A stretch of 64,000 nt of DNA. Origin: Flaccisagitta enflata. Taxonomy: Eukaryota > Chaetognatha > Sagittoidea > Aphragmophora. Location: positions 26,288,001 through 26,352,000 of the forward strand of contig OZ231127.1 in NCBI GenBank assembly GCA_965153355.1, given 5' to 3'. The notes beneath the pieces are model-generated. The model did not search any database, was not told the origin of the DNA, and saw only the letters and a program-made list of their open reading frames with translations. Position numbers and translations under genes: made by a program. Every line of letters begins with the position of its first letter. The first letter of the stretch is position 1. Positions 24,855 to 37,085 of the stretch are shown one piece after another.

Positions 24855-25077
24855 GGAGGAATTCGCGTCGGACGAAGAAGCGGAGCAACTGGACGACTTC
24901 GCGCGCCCTCTCACTTCCGGCGAGCTCAGAACAAAAGTCATCAAAGGCATCACGAAGCGCGACATCGGCGCCACCGGCGGCGGCGGAGGCGGCGGCGCTG
25001 GCGCCAACACCAGCAAACAACCCACGGCGCCTTATCAACCCAAAAAGAACGAGACGCTCAAAAAGACAAAGAAATGA
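24855..25077 (+). CDS. Terminal coding exon, unknown protein (copy B)
   Basis: This is the duplicate of the exon at 2,789-3,011, with the same acceptor (ATTTGCAG ending at 24,854), the same frame and the same stop. The peptide is identical except for one Ala-to-Gly change in the Gly-rich run; the other two differences are synonymous (CAG/CAA and GAA/GAG). Either both copies are usable alternative last exons of one upstream gene, or the whole gene was duplicated with its 5' part outside this window. No 5' exon is visible between the two copies, which favours alternative or orphan last exons. The protein family is not recognised. Confidence 0.62.
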
Positions 25078-25940
25078 TAATCAGCTTTCGTTGTTGCGCT
25101 TGACTCTCTCTTTTTGTCTCGTTAGCGATCGACGCTCGAGGGGAAAGAAGATGCCGCTTGGGGCTTTGAGAATGCGCGAACGCCATCTGCTACTTCTTGA
25201 TTACCTAACTTATTTATTACTCTCTTTGTGGCAATTTTTTTTCCTTTTCTTTTCTTCCTTTCATTTCTTTTTTTTTTTCTAATTTCTCTTTTAGAAAAAA
25301 GGAGATAATATTGAAAGAGAAAGGAAGAGAAGATTGAGCCGTGAACATGATGAAGAACAAAAGTGCGGAGTTCAGTTACAGACAAGGCAGCGATATCAAT
25401 AATTAAAGACGATAAGAGGCAAAAACCACCTCGCCTTCAGCGCGTTTTAGCCATGGAAGTGAATCATAACTTGTTTCGCTTTTGAGGATACCGAAAGATG
25501 TCATTAATACTAACTTATTTACACCGTGTACATTATTTATTGATTATAATAGAAGTTGCGTGGATGAATCACGGAAAGACCTCTTTTTATTATTGAAGCG
25601 AAAGCCGCATATTAGTGATAGTGACAGGACATGATTGAGAAAGCCGTTATAAACAGCTAGACCTAATCAGCTTCTGCTTGCAACAACCCATTCTGTTCTA
25701 CTTAATTCAAACAAAATTTAGATTCAACAGCCTGCCATACCCCACTGTAAACCCCTTAGGACATTGAAGCATTGTACACGTTTGAGTGGTTCTTACGTCA
25801 CCTAATTTTCTCGATTTCTCCGGCATAAAATGGGGACTTTCATTACGTCCACTGAGTACTCTCATAAGTTTTGACTCTTGAATAAAGTTGAAGCCGTCCG
25901 GAATAAGATCTAGGGATGAAGGAAATAATTGAAAATGTTA

Positions 25941-26511
25941 CAGTGGGGTTTGTGGAATAACAGCCTAAACTGGAGGAAGGTATTTAAGTGTCTTAATTTC
26001 ATTTGACAAACTTGATATTTTAAATATAAGTTGTTCACTCGATGCTTTTGTCCCTGAGATTTTCGGTTCCTATGGAAACCAAAATTATTTTTTCAAATAT
26101 TTATAACCACTAAAATATCAATATTTTGAGAAATATTGTCAGGGAACATTGCTCAAAATTAAATTTGCTACAACTTTCCCACAGCATGTTCTTAAGAATA
26201 TTTAACATTGCTAATCAACCCAGCAACCGCTAAAACATGTTAACGCTAAACCAGTAATATTCTTACAGGACATACTGTGAAAAGCAAATTTAAATCTGAG
26301 CAATGTTCCCTGATAATATTTGTCAAAATATTGATATTCTAGTTGTTATAAATGTTCAAAAAAAGAGTTTTGGTTTCCATAGCAACCGAAAAACTCAGGG
26401 ACAAAAGCATCAAGTGAATAACTTATATTTCAAATATCGAGTTTGTCAAATGAAATTAAAATACTTAAATACGTTCCTCCAGTTTAGGCTGTTATTCCAC
26501 GAACCCCACTG
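25941..26511. mobile_element. TA-flanked palindromic MITE, copy B only
   Basis: The ends are CAGTGGGGTTTGTGGAATAA and, inverted, CAGTGGGGTTCGTGGAATAA. The two halves are reverse-complementary for most of the length (GATGCTTTTGTCCCTGAG and GGTTCC...GGAAACCAAAA recur inverted). It is flanked by TA at 25,939-25,940 and 26,512-26,513. Copy A has the uninterrupted site AAAATGTTATCATTTTC near 4,495-4,512. This is the signature of a Tc1/mariner-type MITE that inserted after the segmental duplication. Confidence 0.9.
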
Positions 26512-26764
26512 TATCATTTTCTTGTAACTAAGTATGGAACTGCGATTTTTTTTTTTTTTGTGTCCATTTCCATTCAGCGAGGGGAAAGCATCAAGTATGG
26601 CGTTCCAAATAATCAAAAGTTAAACAGGTGTGTGTCAGTAGGCTGGGGAAGTGAGGGAGAAGGTGACAAAGACACTTGGACAGAAGCTGCCACTCCTGCC
26701 AACCCGTCCACAACTGAGGGGGAGTGTGGAGCCTTGTTGATCTTGATTGCGTTTGGCGTTTTTT

Positions 26765-26767
<3 letters not shown>

Positions 26768-26826
<59 letters not shown>

Positions 26827-27105
26827 CTCTCTCTGTCTCCTTCAATAGTTTCTTTTCCTCTTCTTTTCTTCTTCTTCTTCTCTTCTTCTTCTTCTTCTTC
26901 TTTCTTCTTCTTCTTCTTCTTCTTCTTCTTCTTCTTCTTCTTTCTTCTTTCTTTTCTTCTTCTTTTCTCTTCTTCTTCTTCCTTTTCCTCTTCTTCTCTT
27001 CTTTTTCTTTCTTCTTCTTTTCTCTTCTTTCTTCTTTCTCTTCTTCTTTCTTCTTCTTCTTCTTCTTCTTCTTCTTCTTCTTCTTCTTCTTCTTCTTCTT
27101 CTTCG
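26768..27105. repeat. (CT)n then (TTC)n tract
   Basis: About 28 CT units, then an irregular and later pure TTC tract to 27,105. The long Lys/Glu or Ser/Phe ORFs over it are artefacts of the repeat. Confidence 0.95.
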
Positions 27106-27509
27106 TCTTCTTCATTGTGCACCCAATTAATGACTTGATCACTTGTTGAAATCAATGAAATGTTGATGGATTTAAAAGGCGCGGAAGAAATCACAAAGCT
27201 TGGTTCACTCAAGAAAAAAATCTCATGAATGATAGTGACAGAAACGTCAAACAGCCCTATGCTAAAATCAAGGAAGGTTTTCATGATAGACTTTGATAGA
27301 ATTCCAACACAAAATGATTAATTGACTGCATTCATTCCATATATTCATCATAATCAATAGAGACATCAAGTCATAGGAAATAATGGGGTGTGCAAAAGAT
27401 TTGGCAAAAACATAATGGCACAAAAACATTACTTTAAAATGGCCCACTGAGACAAAGTTTAAGATGTAGGTTCCTAAGGAGTTTTTCTAGATGTTTGAAC
27501 GCAGTTTTT

Positions 27510-28222
27510 AGTTGCGTGCTACGCTACTCTACACCTCGCTCTGTCGGTCTGTTGGTCGGTCAGTTGGTCGGTCGGCTGGTTGGTCAGTTGGTCCCCTTTT
27601 TGGGCAGCGGCCACGAAGGGGTCGATGACCTATGCTTTCACTCATATGGGGGATTTTCTCCTCCTTCATTTTCTTCGTCCCCCCCCTCAAATCCCAGTCT
27701 CGAGGCCTAAATTTCAGTCTCGAGGCAATAATCCCAGTCTTGAGGCCCAAATTCCAACCTTGAGGCCCAAATCCTAGCCTCAAGGCCCAAATCCTAGCTT
27801 GGTGGCCCAAATCCCAGTCTTGAGGCCCAAATCTCAGCCTCGAGGTCCAAACTCCAAACCCCAGCCAAGAGGCCCAGATCCCAGCCTTGAGGCCCAAATC
27901 TCAGCCTCCAAGCTAGGATTTGGGCCTTGAGGCTAGGATTTGGGCCTCAAGGTTGGAATTTGGGTCTCGAGACTGGGATTTTTGCCTCGAGACTGGAATT
28001 TAGGCCTCGAGACTGGCTGCCCTGCTCCCCCTTCAACTTCAAGCACAACCTACTCAGCAGGGCACGGGTACCGCTGACCATCTAACGCTTTTGCGACTAT
28101 TACTTTTTTTAGCGTTTTTTAGCTTTTTGAGCCGACCTCCCTGCCCAAATGCTCTAGCGACCTTCTCTAGAACTGCTCCTGCCCACCTGCACGCAACTGG
28201 GGTAGCCATGTATCCAGCCTGG
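27510..28222 (-). mobile_element. Compound HINE-like element H11
   Basis: Reading on the minus strand, the 5' end is at about 28,222 (CCAGGCTGGATACATGGC), followed by subterminal AGTTGCGTGC (28,198-28,189). The 3' hairpin lies at 27,528-27,510 and its last arm is GCACGCAACT, the exact reverse complement of that motif. The inner module has a TTTTTGGGCAGCGGCC arm at 27,597 and a ~20-bp array of AGTCTTGAGGCCCAAATCCC-type units (27,690-28,010). In copy A only the 5' end of a related element remains (about 5,885-5,922). Confidence 0.78.
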
Positions 28223-28618
28223 GTTATATCATTATATGAATATCCCTTGTTAGCAAAAGAAATATGCTTAGGACATATTTTCCAATTGCATGGATTTTTT
28301 ACTAGTAAAACATGGTTCAGGCTATCAATCACACAGCTTAGTATAATATCTAAGTCAGTATCTCAAAGTGGTCAACAAATTGAGGGGTATACATCATTAA
28401 AGCAGCTCAGTCATTCTAACTCAAAATTAAAAAAAACCTATAAAATCATTTAAAAGTCATTGTCACTTTCTTTTGTTCATTAGAGTTAATTTCCTCGTAA
28501 CCACTGTAAATGGACCTTTCCTCCCCTTCATAGATCTTAATTCATGGATTCTTGCTGCCTATAGGCTAATGAATATCAAACCTTATCAATACTTATATCA
28601 GGGCTACATCTTGATTAC

Positions 28619-28815
28619 GCAAGGCCGGATACAAGACTACCGAAGTCACATGCGGGTGGGCAGGGGCCATATTTGAGGTCACTAGACCATTTAGGCAAAA
28701 GGTCTAGGGCCAGAGAAATAAGATCATAAAAAAAAGCAAAACGTGACCGACCGACCGACCAACCGACGGATGGACGGACAGACAAAGCGGGTTGTAGAGT
28801 CGCGTGCACGCAACT
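28619..28815 (+). mobile_element. HINE-like element H3, copy B only
   Basis: The element begins GCAAGGCCGGATACAAG and ends with the hairpin AGTCGCGTGCACGCAACT (28,798-28,815), followed by AAAAATTG. Copy A reads CTTGATTAAAAAATTG with no element (near 6,297), so both boundaries are fixed by comparison. Confidence 0.85.
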
Positions 28816-28920
28816 AAAAATTGTCGAAGACTGTTTAAGAATGTTCTTAGCAAAATTTTGCCTAATCTTTTGCACATCCGTCAGAGGAGATCAAAACAGT
28901 CGAAATCAAAGCAACATAGG

Positions 28921-29030
<110 letters not shown>

Positions 29031-29619
29031 TTATGTTTGTGAGCGCTTGAGTAGGTGGCAATGAGCATTACCCAGTAATCTTACAAGTAGTCAAATACAT
29101 TTTTATGCATGTATGTGTGCAAGTTCTTCCCTGTGTTTCTGCCCATTTCCCAAAACAATTATATTACAACCAAAGATTTTATTGATGGCAAAGGACCATG
29201 AAGACCATGAGGACCATGAAGGTGCCTAGTCCACAAAATCGCAAATCAGATGTGAAATCAGTTTTTGATTCACTGCTCCTGCCTTTATCCTCTAACAATT
29301 CCATCACTGTTCCTACCCACCTGCAGGTGACTTGTATCTGTTTCAAACTGATTTTTGTTTTTGCTTTTAAAAGAAACAACAGGAAATCCTGAAATGTTTA
29401 AAGCAGATTTCCATAAATCTCAGTTCTGTTATAGCTATTGTATCTTTACCTCTGATCTTGGATATGGGCTGCTTTCGGGAACCAGCAAGAAAAATGCAAG
29501 AACAATGTTCAGGCCCTGTCACATCTTTTATTCGTGCTCTGTTGTTCTGTTGTTCTGTCTGTCTGTCTCTAAGTCTATCACGATCAGGCTTGAGTTGAAA
29601 AGTGGAAAACGCGCATTAA

Positions 29620-29620
<1 letters not shown>

Positions 29621-29716
<96 letters not shown>

Positions 29717-29727
29717 TTTTAAAGAGG

Positions 29728-29758
<31 letters not shown>

Positions 29759-29773
29759 TGTGTGTGTGTGTTT
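29621..29773. repeat. (GT)n with duplicated TTTGTTTTAAAGAGGG
   Basis: Two GT tracts are separated by TTTGTTTTAAAGAGGG, and the same motif closes the second tract, so a block was tandemly duplicated. Confidence 0.93.
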
Positions 29774-29819
29774 GTTTTAAAGAGGGATATACCTGCCTTC
29801 CCTCCAAGGCAAAAGCTTT

Positions 29820-31110
29820 AGGAGTTATGCTCAGTTGACGTAATGGAAGTCCCCATTTGATGCCGTGGAAAGCGAGAAAATCAGGTGATGTAAGAAGCAC
29901 TCTAGTACACATACACATTTTTATTCTACATGCATAACTAGTATTCGAGATAAAAGTCCTCCCATATTTCCAAGTCTAGACGACATCCACTGTAGCATCC
30001 TTTGACATTCGTTATTACGGGGTTCAACTGAACACCCATTGTGGAAAAGGCAAAATCCGAGTTTTTACTGATCCGGATCAAGCCCAAAATGCGAATCAAA
30101 CTCATTTATAAACGCATTATGATTGTTGAATTATTCAAAGATGAAACGCACCCACTGCACTGCATTGGTACTGACGCACCAAGATTGCCAGTTCATGTTT
30201 TAATGGGAAAGAAAATGGAGATTTGAAAAATGGTGTGCAAACAACGAATGGATTTTCTCCCTACGATGAACTCACTTTAATCCTTTCAAGATTGGGTTCA
30301 TGCTGAGTTTCTCTTTAATATTTGCAGATCGTTTCATACTTATTGCTGTTTGCCTAGTCACTTAGATTATTTGCTTGCTTTTCACACACCCAGGAGTAAA
30401 GGAAATCCGCCTCAAGTGGATGTGAAAAAAGTAGTCCCTCATGTCATTTCTTACACTGTACTGTAATTCCCTAACTGGCAATGACAAAAATCCTTTTTGC
30501 AACGCGAGTCGTGGCTTTAACCGAAACAAAGATGTCACTTGACCTGCCTCCATATAAAATGGCAAGTAGTTACCTGCGGTCGTAAAGAGGCAAAGAGGTT
30601 CTCCATCGAAAATGGATAAAAAAGTGATGTAAATACCTGTTTTTGTACCACTGAATTATGGCATTTTCGTGGAATTTCGATGAATTATGGCCGCTTTTTT
30701 GCGTATAATGAATGCTTACTCTCAAGCATGATGGAGTGATGACGTGGATGAATTGCTCCGGTGTGAACAGAGTCTCTTTGTTCAACAATTTTCATCTCCT
30801 TTCTCTTGAGCTCTCGGCTCTCAGAGTCGACATTCATTGTAAGAAAAAAAACGTGAATGAACTAAAAGGAGAGCAAAGGAAGAAAGCTAAAGGGTGCGTG
30901 AAGAAAACAAGTGATGCGAGGTCACAACATTTTTGCGGAGGGGTGGGCCTCAGCCTCACCTAAATACCATCTCCCAACCCCCTTCCCACACACTCAGACA
31001 CACAATGGCGTTTTTCACAATTTCAACTCGAGCATGGCGGATGGACCGACGGAAGGACGGAAGGACGGACAAAGCCTCTTATAGAGAGGAAACGATACTT
31101 GATGACTTTT
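29820..31110. other. Non-coding part of copy B
   Basis: This matches 11,575-12,960 of copy A. No exon is supported. It includes the degenerate HINE-like remnant at about 30,907-31,085. Confidence 0.5.
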
Positions 31111-31130
31111 ACTAACTATAGAAAAGAAAG

Positions 31131-31239
<109 letters not shown>

Positions 31240-31611
31240 AGACAGAGTCACCGCCAGCCATTTAGACAGTGACAGGAGGAAAAAGTTATGAATACAGGAA
31301 GATGTTCTAAAAAGAAAAGAAAGATGTATATAAACTTGGGCTGGTTTGGGTCGAGCACATACCTTCTCACTTTATGCAGTTCCAAACACAAATTTTGCGG
31401 GCAAAAGCAGAGAAAAAAAAGCTTTTTTTTCAAAACCGCCCTCGAGGCATCGAAACTCGAATTTTTGAAGTCATTTTTTATTCGCTGAAGCAACGGACCA
31501 AAACAAATCAGAGATGGAACTGCGGAGATAAACAGAAATTGTTAATGGAATCGCTAAAATCGATGAGACGGTTAACGACTTGTTTGTGCCATCATATCAA
31601 CCAGCATTTTT

Positions 31612-31738
31612 AGGTGCGACAAAGCACCTCTATAACTGGCTGTGTCCGTTGGTTGGTCGGTTGGTCTGTTGGTCTGTTGGTAACGCATTCGTTCGACGAT
31701 CCACACCGTCGCACCTATTGGCCTACTTGGCCTTGTTT
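31612..31738 (-). mobile_element. Short HINE-like element H12 with a different hairpin
   Basis: The plus strand starts with AGGTGCGACAAAGCACCT (hairpin, from 31,612), then a GTTGGTTGGTCGG tract, and ends GTCGCACCTATTGGCC...GGCCTTG. The site in copy A is an uninterrupted T-run/A-run (CATTTTTTTAAAAACGCC, near 13,520). In element orientation the 5' AGGTGCGAC pairs with the 3' arm GTCGCACCT. Confidence 0.82.
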
Positions 31739-32542
31739 TAAAACGCCTGTCTGACGAATGGCCGGTAGGTTCGTCGAGTCGTCGGAAATGCTTACCTTGT
31801 TTTTTTTGTTTTTGTTTCTGTTTTGCTTATATATCATATATATGTGTGTGCGGGTCCGTACGTCCACAGCCTTGTATTTTCGATTCACTATTGGATATAT
31901 GGCCAACACAAGTCGTCTTTTTGCCAGCTTTTAAAACGAAAGATAAACCAACGCAATTCACCGATGAACCAATAAACCTTAATACTATTAACGATGGGGG
32001 AAATCTGTTGCAAATGAAACGCGGTACTGCGTATCCAATCGAGCGCGTGAACTTCGTAACGCATTTTCTTCTCAAAGTCAACCTGATAGACATAGTCGAG
32101 TGAATGAACTTTTGAGTGATGGAAAGAGGCGAGTGAGCACTTCCGCCGCATAAATCAGTCATCATCCTCGTGAGACGCTGTCAAGTTGTTAAACCTTTCG
32201 GCAATCAGTTTTCAGTGAGGAAAACCTCGCGATTGCATTAACAAGAACAACGCATGGATGATTGATGATTGTACGTTTCTATGAATGAAAAATAAAATGA
32301 ATGACTGACCGATAATAGTCCCGTGTGACTAACGGATGAATGTGTAAATGAGCCGATTCGAGGCGTAATTATCATCAACCATTAGAATGATGTTGGCAAA
32401 AGTGCGACGCAGGGATGGAAGGACAGATGGACGGACGGAGGGACGGATGGACGGACGGACGGATGCAATAGTGCTGGGTCGCACGTAGAAAGCGTTTGAA
32501 CCAAACACTTTATGTTTCAGTGGCATGAGAATCGATAGGAAG

Positions 32543-32745
32543 TACAGTTTAACCCCGCACTAACGGACCAGCTTTTAACGGAATAGCTTTTAATGGAATT
32601 AGGCCCATAACAGATGTGAATTTTTTTGTTCCATCAACCTTTTCTCTTTTATTTCTTTTATTAGCTCTGACAGAAGTCCGTTTATAACAGAAATACATCG
32701 CTGGTCCCTTGAATCCCGTTGGAGTGGGATTTTATAGTACCTTAC
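32543..32745. mobile_element. MITE with TACAGTT-AACCCCGC ends, copy B
   Basis: The left end is GTACAGTTTAACCCCGCACT. The right end, inverted, is GTACTATAAAATCCCACTCC, with inverse similarity over about 25 bp. It matches 18,129-18,340. Confidence 0.62.
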
Positions 32746-33263
32746 TGATGGCATTTCCAACCACGTTGAGTTCATTTTGGATCAAGACAGCGATGATTTC
32801 TCACAAACAAAACAATGAAAGCCATTTTGATTATTTGTTGCTTTAACAAAGCTTAGATTTACTGCGCGGCCAAGAGCCTATCAGTACGTTTGTTTTGTAC
32901 GGTTTTCAACGTGTAACGTAAATCGTCTCATTTTATCCTCAACGCATAAAAAAAGCAAGAGTACAAGGCTTTAACAATGGCTCGAACAATTCCAGGTCAT
33001 TGCGCCAGAGTGTAAAAGTGAGGAACAAAGAGAAAGGAACGCGATAGTCCGTCGATGGTAAAGCCAGAGAAGTGAGAGAACACAAGAGAAGGAAAAGTGA
33101 GGCAGCAGAAAGATCCGTGGGGAGCGAGTGGAAAGAGCCACAGAAGTGTGAGATAACGAAGGTCGAATTTTCGTGGAGTAAAAAGTAATGGGATGGGAGG
33201 GGGGGTGAGGAGGGGGCTGGGTTCGATCAAAATTATCCACCACTACCACCAATCCACCATTTG

Positions 33264-34026
33264 GCAAATGTCAAGAAACGGCAAGTGAGCAGGGCTAGAA
33301 CTAGCCATTTTTTTCATGATTCAAATTCAACAAAACTATACATTACTGTATAGCTTATGAAGTTACATATACGAATCCATAGAAGAATTTTGTTAACTGA
33401 GCTCATTTTTCATGCAAATTAAGCTTAATTAGACAGATTTTGTACACAAAAAAATACGAAATTAAGCATATTGTAGCAAAAAATCAATATGAGAATATGT
33501 TTTACGTAAATTATGTTTAAGGGATGAATACAGTCATGTAGCATCATAAAAGAAATATCGAAAATGAAGTGAGGGCATGTTCAAGTTGTGTCCAAGGCAA
33601 ATCCGGAGTCAAATGTAGTGTTTTGAGATTTTACGAAAAAAATAGCTTTTGAGAGCCACAGATTTTGTTGAAATTTTTTTTTTCATGACAGGTGTCATGT
33701 AAGTGTTGATTACCATACATGTACAGTAAAGGATCTTTCAGAGGTGCGGAATAACCGAGTTTCACTGTAAAAGCAACGAGGTAAGAATAACGCTGTAAAT
33801 AGTAAGATTCTTACACGCTCTGTATATACTATAAGTTTCAGCTTGCTGGAGAGAGCCGTCTAGGAATAACTGCCGCGAAAAGATTACGTGGTTTTGACTA
33901 TGAGAGGTAATGTCAGGATTCTCTAACTCAAATGCAATTAGAAGTGACACGAGGTTACGTCGTGTAATTCTTTTGTCGTCGAATGAACATGTAGATTTGT
34001 TCACTACCGAATTTCACGAATTAATA
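33264..34026. other. Unique AT-rich sequence
   Basis: No gene is seen. A small TACAGTAAAGGATC...TTTCACTGTA segment at 33,721-33,768 has TACAGT-type inverted ends typical of pogo-like debris. Confidence 0.45.
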
Positions 34027-34243
34027 ATGGCGCGACAAATACTGCTGGTTTCAAAGAAAAGAAAAATAAAAAACGGGATTGGAGACAAGAAAACAAAAGG
34101 AGAGGGAGGCGTGGCAGGAGAGGCCGGGACTAGAGGAAGCGGCGATGGTTTGAGCGAGAGCGCTTGTCCAGAGCTACAGGACGAAACCGTTTCTCGTTGC
34201 CAAGAAACAACATCAAACACAGACAATGATGATGGAACAACAG
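34027..34243 (+). CDS. Probable first coding exon, uncharacterised gene
   Basis: An ATG in good context (AATAATGG) opens a 72-codon frame that runs to a consensus donor, ACAACAG|GTAGTC, at 34,244. The peptide starts MARQILLVSKKRKIKNGIGD, is Lys-rich at first, then Gly/Glu-rich, and ends in an acidic Asn/Asp/Thr stretch. It breaks a codon after its first base. The exon at 37,086 supplies two bases and continues in frame, so the two may belong together, although phase agreement alone has a one-in-three chance. GC is clearly higher than in the flanks. No domain is recognised; the basic start could be a nuclear signal, but that is inference. Confidence 0.45.
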
Positions 34244-34330
34244 GTAGTCTACACGTTGTCGTAATTATTGTTTTGCTTTCTGTTTATTTCTGGTTTTTTT
34301 TTTTGTGGACAAACAACTCTATACACTTAT

Positions 34331-35259
34331 TTTTTTTTATAAGAACCAAGTTTATAAGAACGTTAGGCTTCAAATTGTCAAAAATTTAAGAACATGCTAA
34401 GAACATTGGAAGGCTTCCTTTTTATCCAAAATTTAAGAACATTAGGCTTAAGATCTTGAAAATTTAAGAACATTTCTTTTCTGTGCTTTTTTTAATCAAT
34501 TGTTCTTTGCAAATGGATAAACTTTGTACACGCTGTATTTTGTCTAAAAACACTGTTTATAAGAACATCAGCCTCAGATTTGATGAAAAAATAAGAACAT
34601 CCTAAGAACAAGCTGAGGCTCAGACTTTAGCATAAATATATTCTAAAGTACGCTTTTATATGATTATCTAAGGAAATAATCAAAGAAAATTATACAGAAT
34701 CATCCATCCCAAAGAATTTAACCATTATCATTTAACCTTTATCATTTACAATTATTTCATAGTCTATAAAAACAAGATTTTATATGGACTAAAAAAAAAA
34801 TATATCTGTTTTATTGAATATATATAGCTAGCAACCATGATAAAGAATCCTGAAAGCTACAAAAAGAAGAACAGGTTAAGAACGTTTCAGCCTGAAAATT
34901 AGCTAAAGAATAAGAACGCTGAGCCTCACTTCAAAAAACTGTGTTCTTATAAAAAATATGGCGTGTATCTTTTATGTTAAGCAAATCATGTCTCACTTTA
35001 AATAGCGTATATTTTTCTACTTTCATTGATCTTAAATCACTTAAAACATTTAAATCTGCTAGTATGTTGTTTCATTAATATTTTCCTTTATTTTCTACTA
35101 AATGACAAACTTAAAACTAATTAAGAACGTTCGTAATTGAAGGTTAAAAAGTGCGTTTAAATTAAGAACAATTTAAGAACGTTCAAGCCTTGAAACTGCT
35201 CAAAATTTAAGAACATTGAAGGCTTGCTCAAAAAATGACGTTCTTATAAAAAAAAAAAA
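34331..35259. mobile_element. Foldback repeats with TTTATAAGAAC ends
   Basis: TTTTTTTTATAAGAAC at the left pairs with GTTCTTATAAAAAAAAAA at the right. Inside are many TAAGAACNTT words beside GGCTT or GCCTCA, and an inner inverted pair (TTTATAAGAACATCAGCCTC at 34,556 and GTTCTTATAAAAAA at 34,949). A short relative lies at 35,944-36,078. No coding capacity. Confidence 0.68.
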
Positions 35260-35379
35260 GTGTAAGAGGCGTTTTTTGTCTGTTGGTCTGTGTGTCTGTC
35301 CATGATGACCAGGTTGAGAAGTGTGAAAACGTGCATTCATGATGTTGCAATAATAATTGTCTATGGGCCTACTCTTTTT

Positions 35380-35940
35380 AGTTGCGGACATGCAACTCTA
35401 TAAGAGGCTTTGTCCGTCCGTCGGTTGGTCGGTCAGTCGGTCGGTCGGTCCATGGACACGAGTCAAAGTGAGGAAATGAGCGTTTTAGATGCTTTTTGGG
35501 CAGCGGCCCCAAAGGGCCAATGTCCTGTAGGACACAGGGGTGAACCATTACGTACGTCTGTCCGTCTGTCCATCCCCCCCCCCGAGGCCCCTCTCAGGCC
35601 CCAAATTAGCCCTCTCAAGCCCAAAATCAGCCCTCTCAGGCCAAAAATCAGTCCTCTGAGGCCCAAAATCAGCTCTTCAAGGCCCTAAATCAGCCTTGTC
35701 TGGACAGACATACGTAATGGTTCACCCCTGTGTCCTACAGGACATCGGCCCTTTGGGGCCGCTGCCCTGCTCTCACGCCACTTCTTCAGCTATCACTCCA
35801 AGCAGGGCATCGGGTACCGCTGACCATGTGCAATCCTTGGATGACTTGTCGTGCATGTGACTGGGGGACTTGTGGTGTGGATTGAGGTTGGATGCCCCTG
35901 CCCACCCATCCGCAACTGATGGCCGTGTATCCGGCCTTGT
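35380..35940 (-). mobile_element. Compound HINE-like element H13
   Basis: The plus strand begins with the hairpin AGTTGCGGACATGCAACT (35,380-35,397), then GTCGGTCGGTC repeats, and ends ATCCGCAACTGATGGCC...CCGGCCTTGT. Inside, the arms GGGCAGCGGCCCCAAAGGGC (35,500) and GCCCTTTGGGGCCGCTGCCC (to 35,768) enclose a 21-bp CTCTCAGGCCCAAAATCAGCC array. The arms are inverted over about 65 bp, through CACAGGGGTGAACCATTACG. Confidence 0.82.
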
Positions 35941-35943
35941 TTC

Positions 35944-36078
35944 TTTTATAAGAATCTGGTTTAAAAGATCATCAAGGCTTCAAAATGCCCTAAAATTAAG
36001 GACATTAAAGTTATTTCATTAGTAGCTATCTCTGTCTCTTTTTAAGGCTTCGAAAACAAATGACGTTCTTATAGAAAA
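35944..36078. mobile_element. Short TTATAAGAA foldback
   Basis: CTTTTATAAGAATCTGG at the left and GACGTTCTTATAGAAAAG at the right are inverted ends of the same family as 34,331-35,259. Confidence 0.6.
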
Positions 36079-36415
36079 GAAAATGTATTTCTGCACAAGA
36101 CGATCATGTTTTGATAGGGCCACGCGGTCATTTGCTTCGTTCGTTCGTGCGCACCACTCACTTCACTCACTCGCTCCGCAACGCTCAGCTCTGCTACGCT
36201 CGCTCCATTCACGGGCTCGATCACTCCACTCACTCCCTCGTGGGACATTTGAAGTTCAAGAGAATGCTTTCACGCTATAAACGCGTTTAACGGGACCTGT
36301 CGACTGTCGTTACAAGAAAGAGTGTGGATCGGGGCTGCACGTCCCTGCCCACCCATCCGCAACGATGCCGGGACCTTGGTCGCTTGTTTCTTTTTATCTA
36401 TCTTTCTATTTTATC

Positions 36416-36480
36416 TTTCTTACTATCTTTCTTTCTCTCTTTCTTTCTTTCTTTCTTTCTCTCTTCTTTCTTTCTTTCCT

Positions 36481-36527
<47 letters not shown>

Positions 36528-36528
36528 C

Positions 36529-36596
<68 letters not shown>

Positions 36597-36598
36597 TT
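36416..36598. repeat. (CTTT)n microsatellite
   Basis: About 45 TTTC units. Long Phe/Leu/Ser frames here are artefacts. Confidence 0.96.
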
Positions 36599-37065
36599 CA
36601 GGCCTCAAATCCGGCCTCTCAGGCCTCAAATCAAACCTCTCAGGCCTCAAACCTGGCCTCTTAGGTCTCAAATTAGGCTTCTCAGGCTTCTAATTTAAAT
36701 TCTCAGGCCTCAAACCTGGCCTTTCAGGCCTCAAATCAGCTATCTTAGTCTCAATTTATTGCTCTCAGGCTTCAAATCAGTCCTCTGACCTTTCAAGCCT
36801 TAATCCGGCTCTCTCAAGCTTCAAGTTAACCCTCTCAAGCTTCCAATTGGCATTCTAAGGCCTTACATCGGCCCTCTTAGGCTCTTGAAGGCCTTCAGTC
36901 AGCCCTCTATAGCAACTCATTCACTTCTTCAGGCAGGACGAACGAAAGTCCCCCTGTGTTCTACGGGGCCGCTGCCCTGCTCCCCCTCACTCCAATTCAC
37001 AATCACTCAAAGCAGGGCAACGGGTATCACTGACCACATATTGCCCTTGGGCGACCTGTTCTCTA
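36599..37065. mobile_element. GCGGCC-arm compound element (B5)
   Basis: A 21-bp CTCTCAGGCCTCAAATCAAA-type array (36,600-36,900) is followed by one arm (CTACGGGGCCGCTGCCC) and the family tail AAGCAGGGCAACGGGTATCA. The opposite arm is missing. Confidence 0.7.
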
Positions 37066-37085
37066 TTCGGATTCTAACAAACCAG

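Noticed and set aside
35580-35700. CRISPR-like array of 21-bp repeats
   Set aside because: The units are contiguous with no spacers, the setting is eukaryotic, and the array lies between inverted arms of a mobile module.
36083-36280. Arg/Ser/His-rich ORF
   Set aside because: It is made from CACTC/GCTCG low-complexity sequence with no splice sites or homology that I recognise.
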